Source: Mycetocola_A sp015752285 (GTDB taxonomy: Bacteria > Actinomycetota > Actinomycetes > Actinomycetales > Microbacteriaceae). From it: 64,000 bases of DNA. Below the pieces are notes generated by a model. It did no database searches and was not told the origin of the DNA. It saw only the letters and a program-made list of their open reading frames with translations. Where the stretch lies: the NCBI RefSeq assembly GCF_015752285.1, contig NZ_JADOUY010000001.1:372001-436000 (forward strand). Direction: 5' to 3'. The translations under genes were made by a program, and so were the position numbers. Numbering within the stretch: position 1 is the stretch's first letter; the number at the start of each line of letters is the position of its first letter. Below, piece by piece: positions 25,613 through 34,202 of this stretch.

Positions 25613-25680
25613 CTCGCGAGATGCTGGGTTTGCGGTGGTCCTCGCACCACCGAACCACCCCAAAGTCAGCAACTCGCGAG
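25613..25680. repeat. large imperfect inverted repeat (27-bp arms) after cebR
   Basis: Left arm CTCGCGAGATGCTG...GGTGGT (25613-25639) and right arm ACCACC...CAGCAACTCGCGAG (25654-25680) match at 23 of 27 positions, loop 14 nt. No coding potential. Acts plausibly as a terminator between cebR and sufS; ends on both sides are CTCGCGAG, itself palindromic. Confidence 0.85.
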
Positions 25681-25799
25681 GTTGACGGAGGACAATGGGA
25701 GGAATACCCGGCGGCGACCCCTGCTTGAACGAAGGGGACGCTGACGCGCATCGGCCGTCAGACATCGCCGCACATGCCAGATCAGATCGTGAGTTCTCA

Positions 25800-27104
25800 A
25801 TGCCCCACCCGAATGCGACCGAACTCGGGACCGCGCTGACCGACGACGAGGTCCTGGTTCTCCGCCGCGACTTCCCCGCACTCCAGCAGCAGGTCAACGG
25901 CCGGGATCTCGTGTACCTCGACTCAGGCGCGACCTCGCAGAAGCCTGCGAGCGTGCTCGACGCCGAACGTGCCTTCTACGAGCACGACAACTCCGCTGTG
26001 CACCGCGGCGCCCACACCCTCGCGGCGAACGCCACCGAACTGTTCGAGAACGCGAGGGCCACTGTCGCCCGTTTCGTTGGGGTGCGCGAGAACGAGATCG
26101 TCTGGACCTCGAACGCCACCGAAGGCATCAACCTTCTCGCCTATGGCATGTCGAATGCCAGCCTCGGTCGAGGCGGGTCGGATGCCGCGCGCTTCGTCCT
26201 CCGCGAAGGCGACGAGATCGTCACCACAGAGGGCGAGCACCACGCAAACCTCGTCCCGTGGCAGGAACTCGCTGCGCGCACGGGAGCAACGCTGCGTCAC
26301 ATCCCGGTGAACGACGACGGCACGCTGCGGATGGACGACGCCGAGCGCCTGATCGGGCCACAGACCAAACTCGTGGCGTTCACCCACATCTCCAACGTCA
26401 CCGGCGTGATCAACCCGGTCGAAGATCTGGTCCGGATGGCGCACGACGTCGGTGCGCTCGTCGTGCTCGACGCGTGCCAGTCCGCACCGCACCGCGTGCT
26501 CGACCTCACCACACTCGACGTGGACTTCGCCGTGTTCTCCGGCCACAAGATGCTCGCTCCGACGGGCATCGGTGTGCTCTACGGCCGGGCCGAACTGCTC
26601 GACGCACTGCCGCCCTTCCTCACCGGCGGCTCGATGATCACGACAGTGACGCTCGAAGCATCCGGCTATCTGCCCGCCCCCCAGCGGTTCGAAGCGGGCA
26701 CACAAAAGGTGTCGCAGGCGATCGCTCTCGCCGCAGCCGTCGACTATCTCACCGCGGTCGGGGTCGATCGCATCGAAGCGTGGGAGACCGAGCTCGGCGC
26801 CCGCCTGGTCGACGGCTTCAGCGCCATCCCCGGTGTGCGCGTGCTCGGTCCTGCCGCGGGCGAACACCGCGCGGGCCTCGCCAGCGTCGACGTCGACGGG
26901 GTCCATGCGCACGACGTCGGCCAGTTCCTCGACGACCGCGGCATCGCCGTGCGCGTCGGACACCACTGCGCGCAACCGCTGCACCGCCGGTTCGGCGTCA
27001 CCGCCTCGACCCGAGCGAGCGCCTACCTCTACAACACGACGGCAGAGATCGATGCGGTCATCGACGGAATGGGTGCCGTCCGCTCGTTCTTCGGGGTGAA
27101 GTAA
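25800..27104 (+). CDS. sufS: cysteine desulfurase, SufS type
   Basis: 434 aa. Start at ATG 25800 because homologues begin shortly before the LRRDFPALQQ block; the RBS is weak. Class V aminotransferase fold: YLDSGATSQKP, PLP-binding TEGEHHANLVPW, Schiff-base Lys in FSGHKMLAPTGIG, and active-site Cys in VRVGHHCAQPL. It mobilises sulfur from cysteine for Fe-S assembly and hands it to SufU, encoded directly downstream. The sufBCD genes that often accompany this pair are not here. Confidence 0.95.
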   Translation: MPHPNATELGTALTDDEVLVLRRDFPALQQQVNGRDLVYLDSGATSQKPASVLDAERAFYEHDNSAVHRGAHTLAANATELFENARATVARFVGVRENEIVWTSNATEGINLLAYGMSNASLGRGGSDAARFVLREGDEIVTTEGEHHANLVPWQELAARTGATLRHIPVNDDGTLRMDDAERLIGPQTKLVAFTHISNVTGVINPVEDLVRMAHDVGALVVLDACQSAPHRVLDLTTLDVDFAVFSGHKMLAPTGIGVLYGRAELLDALPPFLTGGSMITTVTLEASGYLPAPQRFEAGTQKVSQAIALAAAVDYLTAVGVDRIEAWETELGARLVDGFSAIPGVRVLGPAAGEHRAGLASVDVDGVHAHDVGQFLDDRGIAVRVGHHCAQPLHRRFGVTASTRASAYLYNTTAEIDAVIDGMGAVRSFFGVK

Positions 27105-27553
27105 TGGCATCCGGAGATCTCGCGGGGCTGTACCAGCAGGTGATCCTCGATCACTCGCGGGAGAAACACGGCTTCGGGCTCGCGGAGCAGGCCGACGCAT
27201 CGAGTCACCAGCTGAACCCGACCTGCGGAGACGAGATCACGCTTCAGCTGCACGTGGCAGGCGGCGTCGTGAGCTCGGTGACCTGGGAGGGGGCGGGATG
27301 CTCCATCTCGATGGCATCCGCGTCGCTGTTGCACGATCTGGCACCAGGGCTCACCCTGGCTGAGGCGCGGGAACGAATCGCCCTCTTCCGTGAGCTCATG
27401 CACTCCCGTGGGGCTGGGATCGACGACGAAGACGAGTTGCTCGGCGACGCCATCGTGCTCGAGGGCGTCTCGAAGTACGTGGCTCGCGTGAAGTGCGCGA
27501 TGCTCGCGTGGGTTGCCCTCGAGGCCGACCTGGCTCAGGTCGACCCTCGCTGA
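27104..27553 (+). CDS. sufU: SufU-type sulfur acceptor / Fe-S assembly protein
   Basis: 149 aa; ATG overlaps the sufS stop (TAATG). The three zinc/sulfur-ligand cysteines are in NPTCGDEI, GAGCSISMAS and ARVKCAML, and the SufU-specific insertion between the second and third Cys is present. In Gram-positive bacteria SufU is a zinc-dependent sulfurtransferase that accepts persulfide from SufS. Same operon as sufS. Confidence 0.95.
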   Translation: MASGDLAGLYQQVILDHSREKHGFGLAEQADASSHQLNPTCGDEITLQLHVAGGVVSSVTWEGAGCSISMASASLLHDLAPGLTLAEARERIALFRELMHSRGAGIDDEDELLGDAIVLEGVSKYVARVKCAMLAWVALEADLAQVDPR

Positions 27554-27606
27554 GGGTACGACGCCCGCCCTGTCGTCACGCTCAACAGGAACGAACGACT
27601 CAGAGA

Positions 27607-27660
27607 CACGCTCGACAGGAGAAAACAGCGTTGTTTGAGCGCGACCTCCTGTCGAGCGTG
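27607..27660. terminator. 15-bp perfect inverted repeat between convergent genes, with an extra direct copy
   Basis: CACGCTCGACAGGAG (27607-27621) and CTCCTGTCGAGCGTG (27646-27660) pair perfectly. A direct copy with one mismatch, CACGCTCAACAGGA, lies at 27577-27590. Probably a bidirectional terminator for sufU and the LLM gene. Confidence 0.75.
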
Positions 27661-27670
27661 CGCTGTGCGA

Positions 27671-28597
27671 CTAAGCGAAGTGCGGCACGACCTCGGCAGC
27701 CAGCAACTCCAGATGCTCGAGGTCGGCGAGGTCCAGGATCTGCAGGTACACCGTCTCGACACCATCGTTCTGCAGTGCTCCGATCCGGTCGACGATCTCA
27801 GACGGCGTGCCACCGAGGCCGTTCTGCCTGAGCTCTCCCGGCTCACGACCGATCGCGGCAGCACGACGCACATACTCGTCCTCATCGGCGCCGGCAGCGG
27901 CGACGAACGCCGCCGAATACACGAGGTGGTGCGGGTCTCGTCCGATCTCTTCACACGCCGCACGGACGCCGGCGAACTTGCCCGCGACGTCGTCGAACGG
28001 CACGAACGGCAGGTTGAATTCCGTGGCGAAACGGGCCGCAAGAGCCGGTGTGCGTTTCGCTCCGCCACCGCCGACGATGATCGGGAGGCGTGACTGCACC
28101 GGCTTCGGCAGCGCGGGCGAATCGGTGAGCGAATAGTGTCTCCCCTCGAAGGAGTAGGCGTCGCCGACCGGCGTTTCGAAGAGCCCGGTGACGATCTCGA
28201 GCTGCTCCTCGAGCATCCCGAATCGCTTCGGCGGGAACGGTATGCCGTACGCGGCATGCTCCTCTTCGAACCAGCCGGTGCCGAGGCCGAGTTCGACGCG
28301 GCCTCCTGACATCTGGTCGACCTGCGCGACCTGGATGGCCAGGATGCCCGGCGGGCGGTAGGTCACGCTCGATACGAGGGTTCCGAGACGGATGCTCGTG
28401 GTCTCGCGCGCGAGTCCCGCAAGCGTCGTCCATGCGTCGGTGGGGCCTGGCAGCCCGGAGAAGTGGTCGCCCATGAGCATGTAATGGTCGCTCCGGAAGA
28501 AGGCGTCGAAGCCCAGCCGCTCGGCGGTCCGGGCGACAGCGAGCAGGTCGTCGTAGCTCGCGCCCTGCTGGGGCTCGGTGAAGATGCGGAACTTCAT
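27671..28597 (-). CDS. LLM-class F420-dependent oxidoreductase (luciferase-like)
   Basis: 308 aa, ATG 28597 with AAAGGAT upstream. Luciferase-like TIM barrel: FRIFTEPQQG start, AERLGFDAFFRSDHY, VDQMSGGRVELGLGTGW and LPIIVGGGGAKRT are typical of F420-dependent family members. The substrate is not predictable. Last gene of a three-gene operon; its ATG overlaps the methyltransferase stop. Confidence 0.85.
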   Translation of the reverse strand: MKFRIFTEPQQGASYDDLLAVARTAERLGFDAFFRSDHYMLMGDHFSGLPGPTDAWTTLAGLARETTSIRLGTLVSSVTYRPPGILAIQVAQVDQMSGGRVELGLGTGWFEEEHAAYGIPFPPKRFGMLEEQLEIVTGLFETPVGDAYSFEGRHYSLTDSPALPKPVQSRLPIIVGGGGAKRTPALAARFATEFNLPFVPFDDVAGKFAGVRAACEEIGRDPHHLVYSAAFVAAAGADEDEYVRRAAAIGREPGELRQNGLGGTPSEIVDRIGALQNDGVETVYLQILDLADLEHLELLAAEVVPHFA

Positions 28598-29529
28598 GCG
28601 GGGGATCCTTTCTCGGCGGGTGGGATCTCTCGCCACTCCACGGGGAGGTCGGCGAATCGCTTCTGCATGACAGCGATCGCTTCGGGGTTCTGGTCGATCA
28701 GCACGAATGGGCGGCCGAGCGCGGCGGCCACTGCGCCGGTGGTGCCACTTCCGGCGAAGAAATCCAGCACGCGATCGCCTTCCCGGCTCGACGCCTGGAT
28801 GATCCGGCGCAGCACCCCGACGGGCTTCTGCGTGGGATAGCCGGTCTTTTCCTTACCGGTGGGAGACACGATGGTGTGCCACCAGACATCCGTCGGAAGC
28901 TTGCCGCGCTTCACCTTCTCGGGAGTCACGAGGCCTGGCGCCATGTACGGTTCGCGATCGACGGCATCCGAGTCGAAGTAGTACGTCTTCGGATTCTTGA
29001 CGTAGACGAGGATGGTGTCGTGTTTGGTGGGCCACTTGCTCTTCGACTTGGCGCCGTAGTCGTAGGCCCAGATCAGTTCGTTGAGGAACGAGTCCCGGCC
29101 GAAGATCGCATCGAGCAGCACTTTGGCGTAGTGGGCCTCTCGGTAGTCGAGATGCAGGTAGAGCGTGCCGTCGTCGGCCAGCAGCCGCCAGGCCTCAACG
29201 AGTCGCGGTTCGAGAAAGGCCCAGTAGTCGTCGAAGGCATCGTCGTAGCGTTTGAGCGCGCCGCGGATGCGCTCATAACTCTGGCCCTTGAAACCGACCG
29301 TGCCGCCGGACCCCGGTTCGCTTCGCACACTGCTCGTCTCGTGCCGTTGCTGCTCCCGACCGGTGTTGAACGGCGGGTCGATGTAGACGAGGGTGAAGGA
29401 TGCCTCCGGCAACGTCGGCAGGATGTCGAGGTTGTCTCCGGCATAGACGACGCCCGGCATAACAGCGGTTGGCGCGGCGACGGGCACAGGAACGCTGATC
29501 GTGACCCGGTCGCCCGCGTCGTCGCTCAC
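28594..29529 (-). CDS. DNA methyltransferase (N4-cytosine or N6-adenine), beta class
   Basis: 311 aa from GTG 29529, which overlaps the lplA stop; its own stop overlaps the LLM start. Catalytic motif IV DPPFNTG (about 51-57) comes before the AdoMet motif FAGSGTTG (about 258-265), the beta-class order. The segment between (QSYERIRGALKRYDDAFDDY, AYDYGAKSKSKWPTKHDT) is the variable target-recognition part. No restriction endonuclease gene is adjacent, so this looks like an orphan enzyme. Operon position between a lipoate ligase and an oxidoreductase is unusual for a restriction-modification gene. Confidence 0.88.
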   Translation of the reverse strand: MSDDAGDRVTISVPVPVAAPTAVMPGVVYAGDNLDILPTLPEASFTLVYIDPPFNTGREQQRHETSSVRSEPGSGGTVGFKGQSYERIRGALKRYDDAFDDYWAFLEPRLVEAWRLLADDGTLYLHLDYREAHYAKVLLDAIFGRDSFLNELIWAYDYGAKSKSKWPTKHDTILVYVKNPKTYYFDSDAVDREPYMAPGLVTPEKVKRGKLPTDVWWHTIVSPTGKEKTGYPTQKPVGVLRRIIQASSREGDRVLDFFAGSGTTGAVAAALGRPFVLIDQNPEAIAVMQKRFADLPVEWREIPPAEKGSPA

Positions 29530-30575
29530 GGCACCCGGTTCAGCCACGCGTCCGTCACGAACTTCGACTCGACGAGCGCCTCGGCCGCGGCATATTCCTC
29601 CGGCGTGATGGACCCGGTTCGAGCACCTGTGAGGCTCACGAACGTGTCTTTCATCCGCTCGATGATCTCGGCACGGGTCAGGCCGGTCTGGCTGCGGAGG
29701 GGGTCGACGCGTTTCGCCGCCGATTTCGTACCCTTGTCGCTGAGCTTTTCGCGGCCGATGCGCAGCACCCGGGCCATGAGCTCGCCGTCCATGTCATAAC
29801 TCATCGTCACGTGGTGCAGGACGGCGCCGTTTCCGAGACGTTTCTGGGCGGCACCACCGATCTTGCCGCTCGGGCTGGTGATGTCGTTGAGAGGCTGGTA
29901 GGTCGCATCGATGCCGAGCGACTGCAGTGCGGTGAGCACCCAGTCGTCGAGGTAGGCGTAGCTGTCTGCGAAGGTCATCCCCTGCACGAGCTCGGCGGGC
30001 ACATAGAGCGAATAGGTGATCACCTGCCCTTTTTTCATGAGCATCGCGCCGCCGCCTGACACCCGGCGAACGACCTCGAAGCCGTTCTCTGCCGCCTGCT
30101 CGAGATCGACTTCGTTCTTCACCGACTGGAAGCTGCCGAGCACGACGGCCGATTCATCCCATTCCCAGATCCGCAACGTCGGACCACGTCGCCCGGCGCC
30201 GACCTCGGCAGTCAACACCTCGTCGAGCGCCAGATGCATACGGGGTGATACCGAACCGGTGTGGATGAGCTCCCAGTCGAAGTCCTTCCAATCGGCGGCG
30301 CCAGCCAGGGACCGGCGGATCGCGGTGCCGACCGCTTCAGGGCTGAAGCCGAGCAGGGTCGCGCCATCGGGCAGACCCCGGCGGATCGCGGATGCCAGTG
30401 AGGCGGCATCCGTTTCGACAGGGAGCCCGTCGACCGAGCGGTTGATGTCGTCGAGGGCTGAGTCCGGCTCGAGAAAGAAGTCCCCGGCGAGACGGAAGTT
30501 CGCGATCGATCCGTCGACGACGTCGAGGTCGACGACGACGAGTTTTCCGCCAGGGACCTTGTACTCACCATGCAT
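29526..30575 (-). CDS. lipoate--protein ligase A family protein with N-terminal accessory-like domain
   Basis: 349 aa. The N-terminal ~90 residues (GEYKVPGGKLVVVDLDVVDG, then NFRLAGDFFLEP) resemble the LplB/accessory domain that normally follows or is separate from the ligase. The catalytic domain (about 95-270) has the lipoate-binding RRVSGGGAMLMKKG and the Lys in SGKIGGAAQKR. It attaches lipoyl or octanoyl groups to dehydrogenase E2 or GcvH proteins. ATG 30575 follows a TAGGCT -10 by 6 nt (leaderless). First gene of an operon with the methyltransferase and LLM genes. Confidence 0.85.
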   Translation of the reverse strand: MHGEYKVPGGKLVVVDLDVVDGSIANFRLAGDFFLEPDSALDDINRSVDGLPVETDAASLASAIRRGLPDGATLLGFSPEAVGTAIRRSLAGAADWKDFDWELIHTGSVSPRMHLALDEVLTAEVGAGRRGPTLRIWEWDESAVVLGSFQSVKNEVDLEQAAENGFEVVRRVSGGGAMLMKKGQVITYSLYVPAELVQGMTFADSYAYLDDWVLTALQSLGIDATYQPLNDITSPSGKIGGAAQKRLGNGAVLHHVTMSYDMDGELMARVLRIGREKLSDKGTKSAAKRVDPLRSQTGLTRAEIIERMKDTFVSLTGARTGSITPEEYAAAEALVESKFVTDAWLNRVP

Positions 30576-30581
30576 GCGTTC

Positions 30582-30587
30582 AGCCTA
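30582..30587 (-). promoter_or_regulatory. -10 element of the lipoate ligase operon
   Basis: TAGGCT on the minus strand, 6 nt before the ATG at 30575; leaderless spacing. Confidence 0.5.
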
Positions 30588-30671
30588 GTCTCGGGCGGGA
30601 GAGCGGGGTCCGCCTCGACCGCAGCCGGCCGCGAGGGCGAGGTCCGTCCCCGACGGGAGCAGAATGGGAGC

Positions 30672-31295
30672 ATGACGACACTCTTCCTGGCACGGCACGG
30701 CGAGACCGTGTGGCACGCAGAACACCGATACGCGGGGATCGCCGATGTCGAACTCAACGAGAACGGGTTGCGTCAAGCCGAGGGGCTCGCTCTCTGGGCG
30801 GCAGACGCGCAGCTCGACGCCATCTACTCGTCGACGCTGAGCCGCTCGATCCTGACGGCCGAACCCAGCGCCCGGGCGACCGGAGAGATCGTCGAGACCG
30901 ACCCGGACCTCTGTGAGGTGGCGTTCGGTGTCGGCGAAGGACGCACGCTCGATGAGCTGCGACCCGACTACGCGGATGCCGTCGACGCGTTCGAGGCGCG
31001 TCCGGCGGAGGCGATCCTCCCGGGAGGCGAGGCCGGCGTCGATGGGATCACGCGATACCTGCGGGCTTTCGACCGCATCCACTCCGCGTTCCCCGACGGC
31101 CGCGTACTCATCGTCTGCCACGGAACAGCGCTGCGACTGGTGCTGTGCGAACTCCTCGGCATCGACCCCAACCGCTACCGCGATCTCATGCCCGCCGTGC
31201 AGAACTGCGCGGTCACGACGCTTGAGTATGCTGACCGTCACGCGCGGATGTACGCGTTCAACGTTCCGGCAGACGTCGCAGCACACCGGTACTGA
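30672..31295 (+). CDS. histidine phosphatase (phosphoglycerate mutase-like) family protein
   Basis: 207 aa. The phosphohistidine motif is LARHGETVWH at the N-terminus; the second catalytic His is in IVCHGTALRL, and the proton-donor Glu in CEVAFGVGEG. Divergent from lplA. A CAGAAT hexamer ends 6 nt before the ATG; the nearby GGGAG is too close to serve as a good RBS. Substrate unknown: phosphatases of this branch act on small phosphorylated metabolites. Confidence 0.88.
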   Translation: MTTLFLARHGETVWHAEHRYAGIADVELNENGLRQAEGLALWAADAQLDAIYSSTLSRSILTAEPSARATGEIVETDPDLCEVAFGVGEGRTLDELRPDYADAVDAFEARPAEAILPGGEAGVDGITRYLRAFDRIHSAFPDGRVLIVCHGTALRLVLCELLGIDPNRYRDLMPAVQNCAVTTLEYADRHARMYAFNVPADVAAHRY

Positions 31296-31300
31296 GCCGC

Positions 31301-32800
31301 CTACAGGTGCAGTCCGACGTCGTCCCAGACCGGCAGTCGACCCGCAGCCGGATGCCGCTGGTCGACCGTGCGGGTGGCAAACACCCGCGTCGTGCGGTCG
31401 GCGTCGTAGCGACCCCACCCGGGATCGCCCGAGCGGATGAACGAGATCCAGTGCGCCTGCATCGACTGCGACAGGGTGCGCGCCGCCCGGCGCCCGCCGA
31501 GCAGCAGCACGAGCTTGCCGATCGGTCCGCCCAGGTTGCCGAACACGTACGGAATCTCGGTGCCGTGCGTTGCACCGAGCCCGGCTGCCCTGGTGGCCGG
31601 CGTGGCGTGGTCGAAGCGGTACATGAAGGTGGGGGCGACAGCGGCGTGCCCGTCTGCCACCCGCAGGCTCGGGATGGTGAAGCTCCAGTCGCCGGACAAC
31701 CCGAGCCGATCACCGCGACTCCTCAGGCGACCGTATGCCTCGACGATCGACGGTGCGGACTCTGGCACGAACATCCGCAGCATGTCACGCAGCGCCGTCT
31801 CCTTCACCGGGAGGATGGGCGGATCCGATCGGATGAACAGGTTCGCCTCGTCACGGTTCGTGCCGATCAGCAGAGGGACCGGCGTCGCGCGACCCTCGGC
31901 GAACACATCGATCGGATGCTCCGGCAGGTACGTCCCGTCGACGACCGGACCGAACGCGAGTGTTCCGGGTCGCTCCCGGGCGTTGCGCCCGGCGAGTCGA
32001 GTGCCGGCAGCGACGAGGGCGTCCGTCGGCACGTGGCGAAGTCGCTTCACGTCTCCGGTCTCGAGACCGAGCAGCTCGAGCAGTTCCACTGCCCGCTCGG
32101 CATGGCCCTCGCGCCCGTATACCGCGGTTGGTGCTGGACTCTGGGCGATTGCACCGCGGAACAGTCCGGCAGCCGCCGGGAGTGCCAGAAGCGTCGTGAT
32201 GGCCGTTCCCCCGGCCGATTCACCCATGATCGTCACGCGGTTGGCGTCACCGCCGAATGAGGCGATGTGATCGCGCACCCACTCGAGCGCGGCGACCTGG
32301 TCGCGCAGACCGAGGTTGCTGTCGAAGCCGGCGCGGCGTCCGAGTGAGCTGAGATCCAGCTGACCGAGCGCCGCCAGGCGGTAGTTCACCGTGACGACGA
32401 CGAGATCGCCGGCAAGGGCCAGTGCCCGGCCCGAGTAGTCGGCCATCGACCCGGCGCCCTGCATCTGGGCGCCACCGTGGAACCAGACGACGACGGGGCA
32501 CAAGCCGAGGCCGGACAGCTGTGAGGGAGCGCCCGGCGACCAGATGTTCAGTGTGAGGCAGTCCTCGTCACGCCGCACGGACGCCGGCACGCCACCCGCG
32601 TTTCGTGCGCTCGGCTGCGGCGCGACTGCCCCGAACCGCGTGACGTCTCGCACGCCTGCCCATGGCACGACGGGCTGGGGCGCCTTCCAGCGCAACGGAC
32701 CGACCGGTGGCGCGGCGAACGGGATTCCGCGCCAGACGGATGCCCCGGCATCCGACTCGCCGAGCAGCGTTCCCGATCGGGTTTCGACCCGAAAGCTCAC
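31301..32800 (-). CDS. type B carboxylesterase
   Basis: 499 aa from GTG 32800, which overlaps the stop of the upstream lipase gene (GTGA). Carboxylesterase/lipase signature DEDCLTLNIWSP, oxyanion WFHGGAQMQG, nucleophile Ser in IMGESAGGTA, acidic residue in GTNRDEANLF, and His in GATHGTEIPYVFG. No signal peptide, so cytoplasmic. It forms a two-gene operon with a second alpha/beta hydrolase. Confidence 0.9.
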   Translation of the reverse strand: MSFRVETRSGTLLGESDAGASVWRGIPFAAPPVGPLRWKAPQPVVPWAGVRDVTRFGAVAPQPSARNAGGVPASVRRDEDCLTLNIWSPGAPSQLSGLGLCPVVVWFHGGAQMQGAGSMADYSGRALALAGDLVVVTVNYRLAALGQLDLSSLGRRAGFDSNLGLRDQVAALEWVRDHIASFGGDANRVTIMGESAGGTAITTLLALPAAAGLFRGAIAQSPAPTAVYGREGHAERAVELLELLGLETGDVKRLRHVPTDALVAAGTRLAGRNARERPGTLAFGPVVDGTYLPEHPIDVFAEGRATPVPLLIGTNRDEANLFIRSDPPILPVKETALRDMLRMFVPESAPSIVEAYGRLRSRGDRLGLSGDWSFTIPSLRVADGHAAVAPTFMYRFDHATPATRAAGLGATHGTEIPYVFGNLGGPIGKLVLLLGGRRAARTLSQSMQAHWISFIRSGDPGWGRYDADRTTRVFATRTVDQRHPAAGRLPVWDDVGLHL

Positions 32801-33669
32801 GCCGAGGCCGCCGTGTGCCGATCGAGCCACGCGACGAGATCGGCGATGATCTCGTCACGGTTGGTCTCGTTGTAGATCTCGTGGCGAGCGCCCGGGTAGA
32901 TCATGAGCGTGACGTCGCTGAGCTTCGCCCGCTTCACGTACGCGTTCCGAAGCAGCGTCAGACCGCGGGTGCCGCCGAGCGGATCGTCCGACCCACCCTG
33001 GATGAGCATCGGGATGTCACGCGGCATCTTTCGCGGTGGGCGCCCGAGATACCTCAACGCCTGCACCGTCGTCCACGCCGGGGTCACCGCAACATCGAAG
33101 TTGTACGTGTCCGCAGTGAACGCCGCCCAGACAGCTTCGTCACGGCTGAGCCACTCGAGCCCGGTGGCCGTCGGCGACGTCCATTTCTTGTTGTAGTTGC
33201 CGCTGCTGACGACCCCAAGAACGGAGAGCGATGAGCCACTGAGCACAACGGCGTCGTAGATGCTCGTACGGTTGATGACCTTCTGCGCCATAAACGAACC
33301 CCAGCTGTGGGCGAGCAGCACGAGTGGAAGGTCGCGGTAGTCCTCGCGCAGATGTTCGCCGACGAGCTGCACCGACGCGACCGCCGTCTTCGTGGGCTTC
33401 TCGCCGAGCTTGCCGACACCGAGGTGGTTAATCCCCGTCTGCCCGTGACCGCGGTGGTCGTCGGCGACGACCGTGTATCCCGCTGCGTTGAGATCTGCGG
33501 CGAGCGCCGCGTACCGCCTGGCGTGCTCCCCGACGCCGTGACTGATGTGCACAACGGCTTTCGGGGCGGTCACCGCCCAGACGTAGTAGTAGATGGTGAC
33601 GCCATGAGCGTCGGGAAGTGTTCGTGTCTCGGGCGCCGCGGCATCCGCACCGGTTCGATCATCGGCCAT
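32797..33669 (-). CDS. monoacylglycerol lipase-like alpha/beta hydrolase
   Basis: 290 aa. HG oxyanion motif in VVHISHGVGEHARRY, nucleophile in LLAHSWGSFM, Asp in QGGSDDPLGG and His in PGARHEIYNE. Matches the lysophospholipase/monoacylglycerol lipase branch. Leaderless: TACGCT lies 6 nt before the ATG. Translationally coupled to the carboxylesterase. Confidence 0.88.
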   Translation of the reverse strand: MADDRTGADAAAPETRTLPDAHGVTIYYYVWAVTAPKAVVHISHGVGEHARRYAALAADLNAAGYTVVADDHRGHGQTGINHLGVGKLGEKPTKTAVASVQLVGEHLREDYRDLPLVLLAHSWGSFMAQKVINRTSIYDAVVLSGSSLSVLGVVSSGNYNKKWTSPTATGLEWLSRDEAVWAAFTADTYNFDVAVTPAWTTVQALRYLGRPPRKMPRDIPMLIQGGSDDPLGGTRGLTLLRNAYVKRAKLSDVTLMIYPGARHEIYNETNRDEIIADLVAWLDRHTAASA

Positions 33670-33675
33670 CGGCCC

Positions 33676-33681
33676 AGCGTA
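33676..33681 (-). promoter_or_regulatory. -10 element of the lipase/carboxylesterase operon
   Basis: TACGCT on the minus strand, 6 nt before the ATG at 33669. Confidence 0.45.
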
Positions 33682-33719
33682 GCTGTCGACGACCCGGAAT
33701 CCCCGCGCGGCACCGTTAA

Positions 33720-33768
33720 TTAGCCTTGCTAACCAGACCTTTACCTTTGCTAACTAATTTGATAGACT
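33720..33768 (+). promoter_or_regulatory. marR promoter with probable MarR operator
   Basis: -35-like TTTACC (33740-33745), 17-bp spacer, -10 TAGACT (33763-33768). TTAGC-CTT-GCTAA (33720-33732) is a short inverted repeat, and TTTGCTAACTAA repeats part of it inside the spacer (33747-33758). This is a likely autoregulatory binding region. The region is strikingly AT-rich for this genome. Confidence 0.6.
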
Positions 33769-33776
33769 CGTTCTTC

Positions 33777-34202
33777 GTGGCAAAGACAATCGCGGAGCAG
33801 GCATCCGACCTGCGCATGAGCACTTTCAAACTCGCACGACGCCTGCGCAACGAGCGGGCGACCGATGAGCTCAGCGATGGCCAGTTCTCCGTTCTCGGCG
33901 GGCTGTACACCCACGGCTCGCACACCCTGAGCGGGCTGGCCGAACGCGACCACGTGTCAGCCCCATCGATGAACCGCACGGTGAACTGCCTGGAGGAATC
34001 CGGCTACCTCACCAGGATCTCCGATGCCGCAGACAAGCGCCGCGTGACGATCGAACTGACGGATGCCGGAACGGCGATCGTCAAGGAGACGGTGAAGAAG
34101 CGCGACGCGTGGCTCCACCACCAGCTGCGTGCTCTAGACCCGACCGACAGAGAAACCCTGGCGAAAGCCGCAGACCTGATGAGGAGACTCGCCACCCAGT
34201 GA
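33777..34202 (+). CDS. MarR-family transcriptional regulator
   Basis: 141 aa from GTG 33777, eight bases after the TAGACT -10, so a leaderless transcript is likely. Winged helix-turn-helix: LSDGQFSVLGGLYTHGSHTL, recognition helix SAPSMNRTVNCLEESGYL, wing RISDAADKRRVTIELT. The stop overlaps the MFS start (GTGA), so it is expected to control the transporter in response to a small ligand. Confidence 0.9.
   Translation: MAKTIAEQASDLRMSTFKLARRLRNERATDELSDGQFSVLGGLYTHGSHTLSGLAERDHVSAPSMNRTVNCLEESGYLTRISDAADKRRVTIELTDAGTAIVKETVKKRDAWLHHQLRALDPTDRETLAKAADLMRRLATQ

Noticed and set aside
25923..27200. Minus-strand open frame opposite sufS
   Set aside because: Opposite a clear SufS with intact active site; no promoter, RBS or domain.
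28594..29529. Restriction-modification system
   Set aside because: No endonuclease, specificity subunit or helicase gene in either direction; kept as an orphan methyltransferase.
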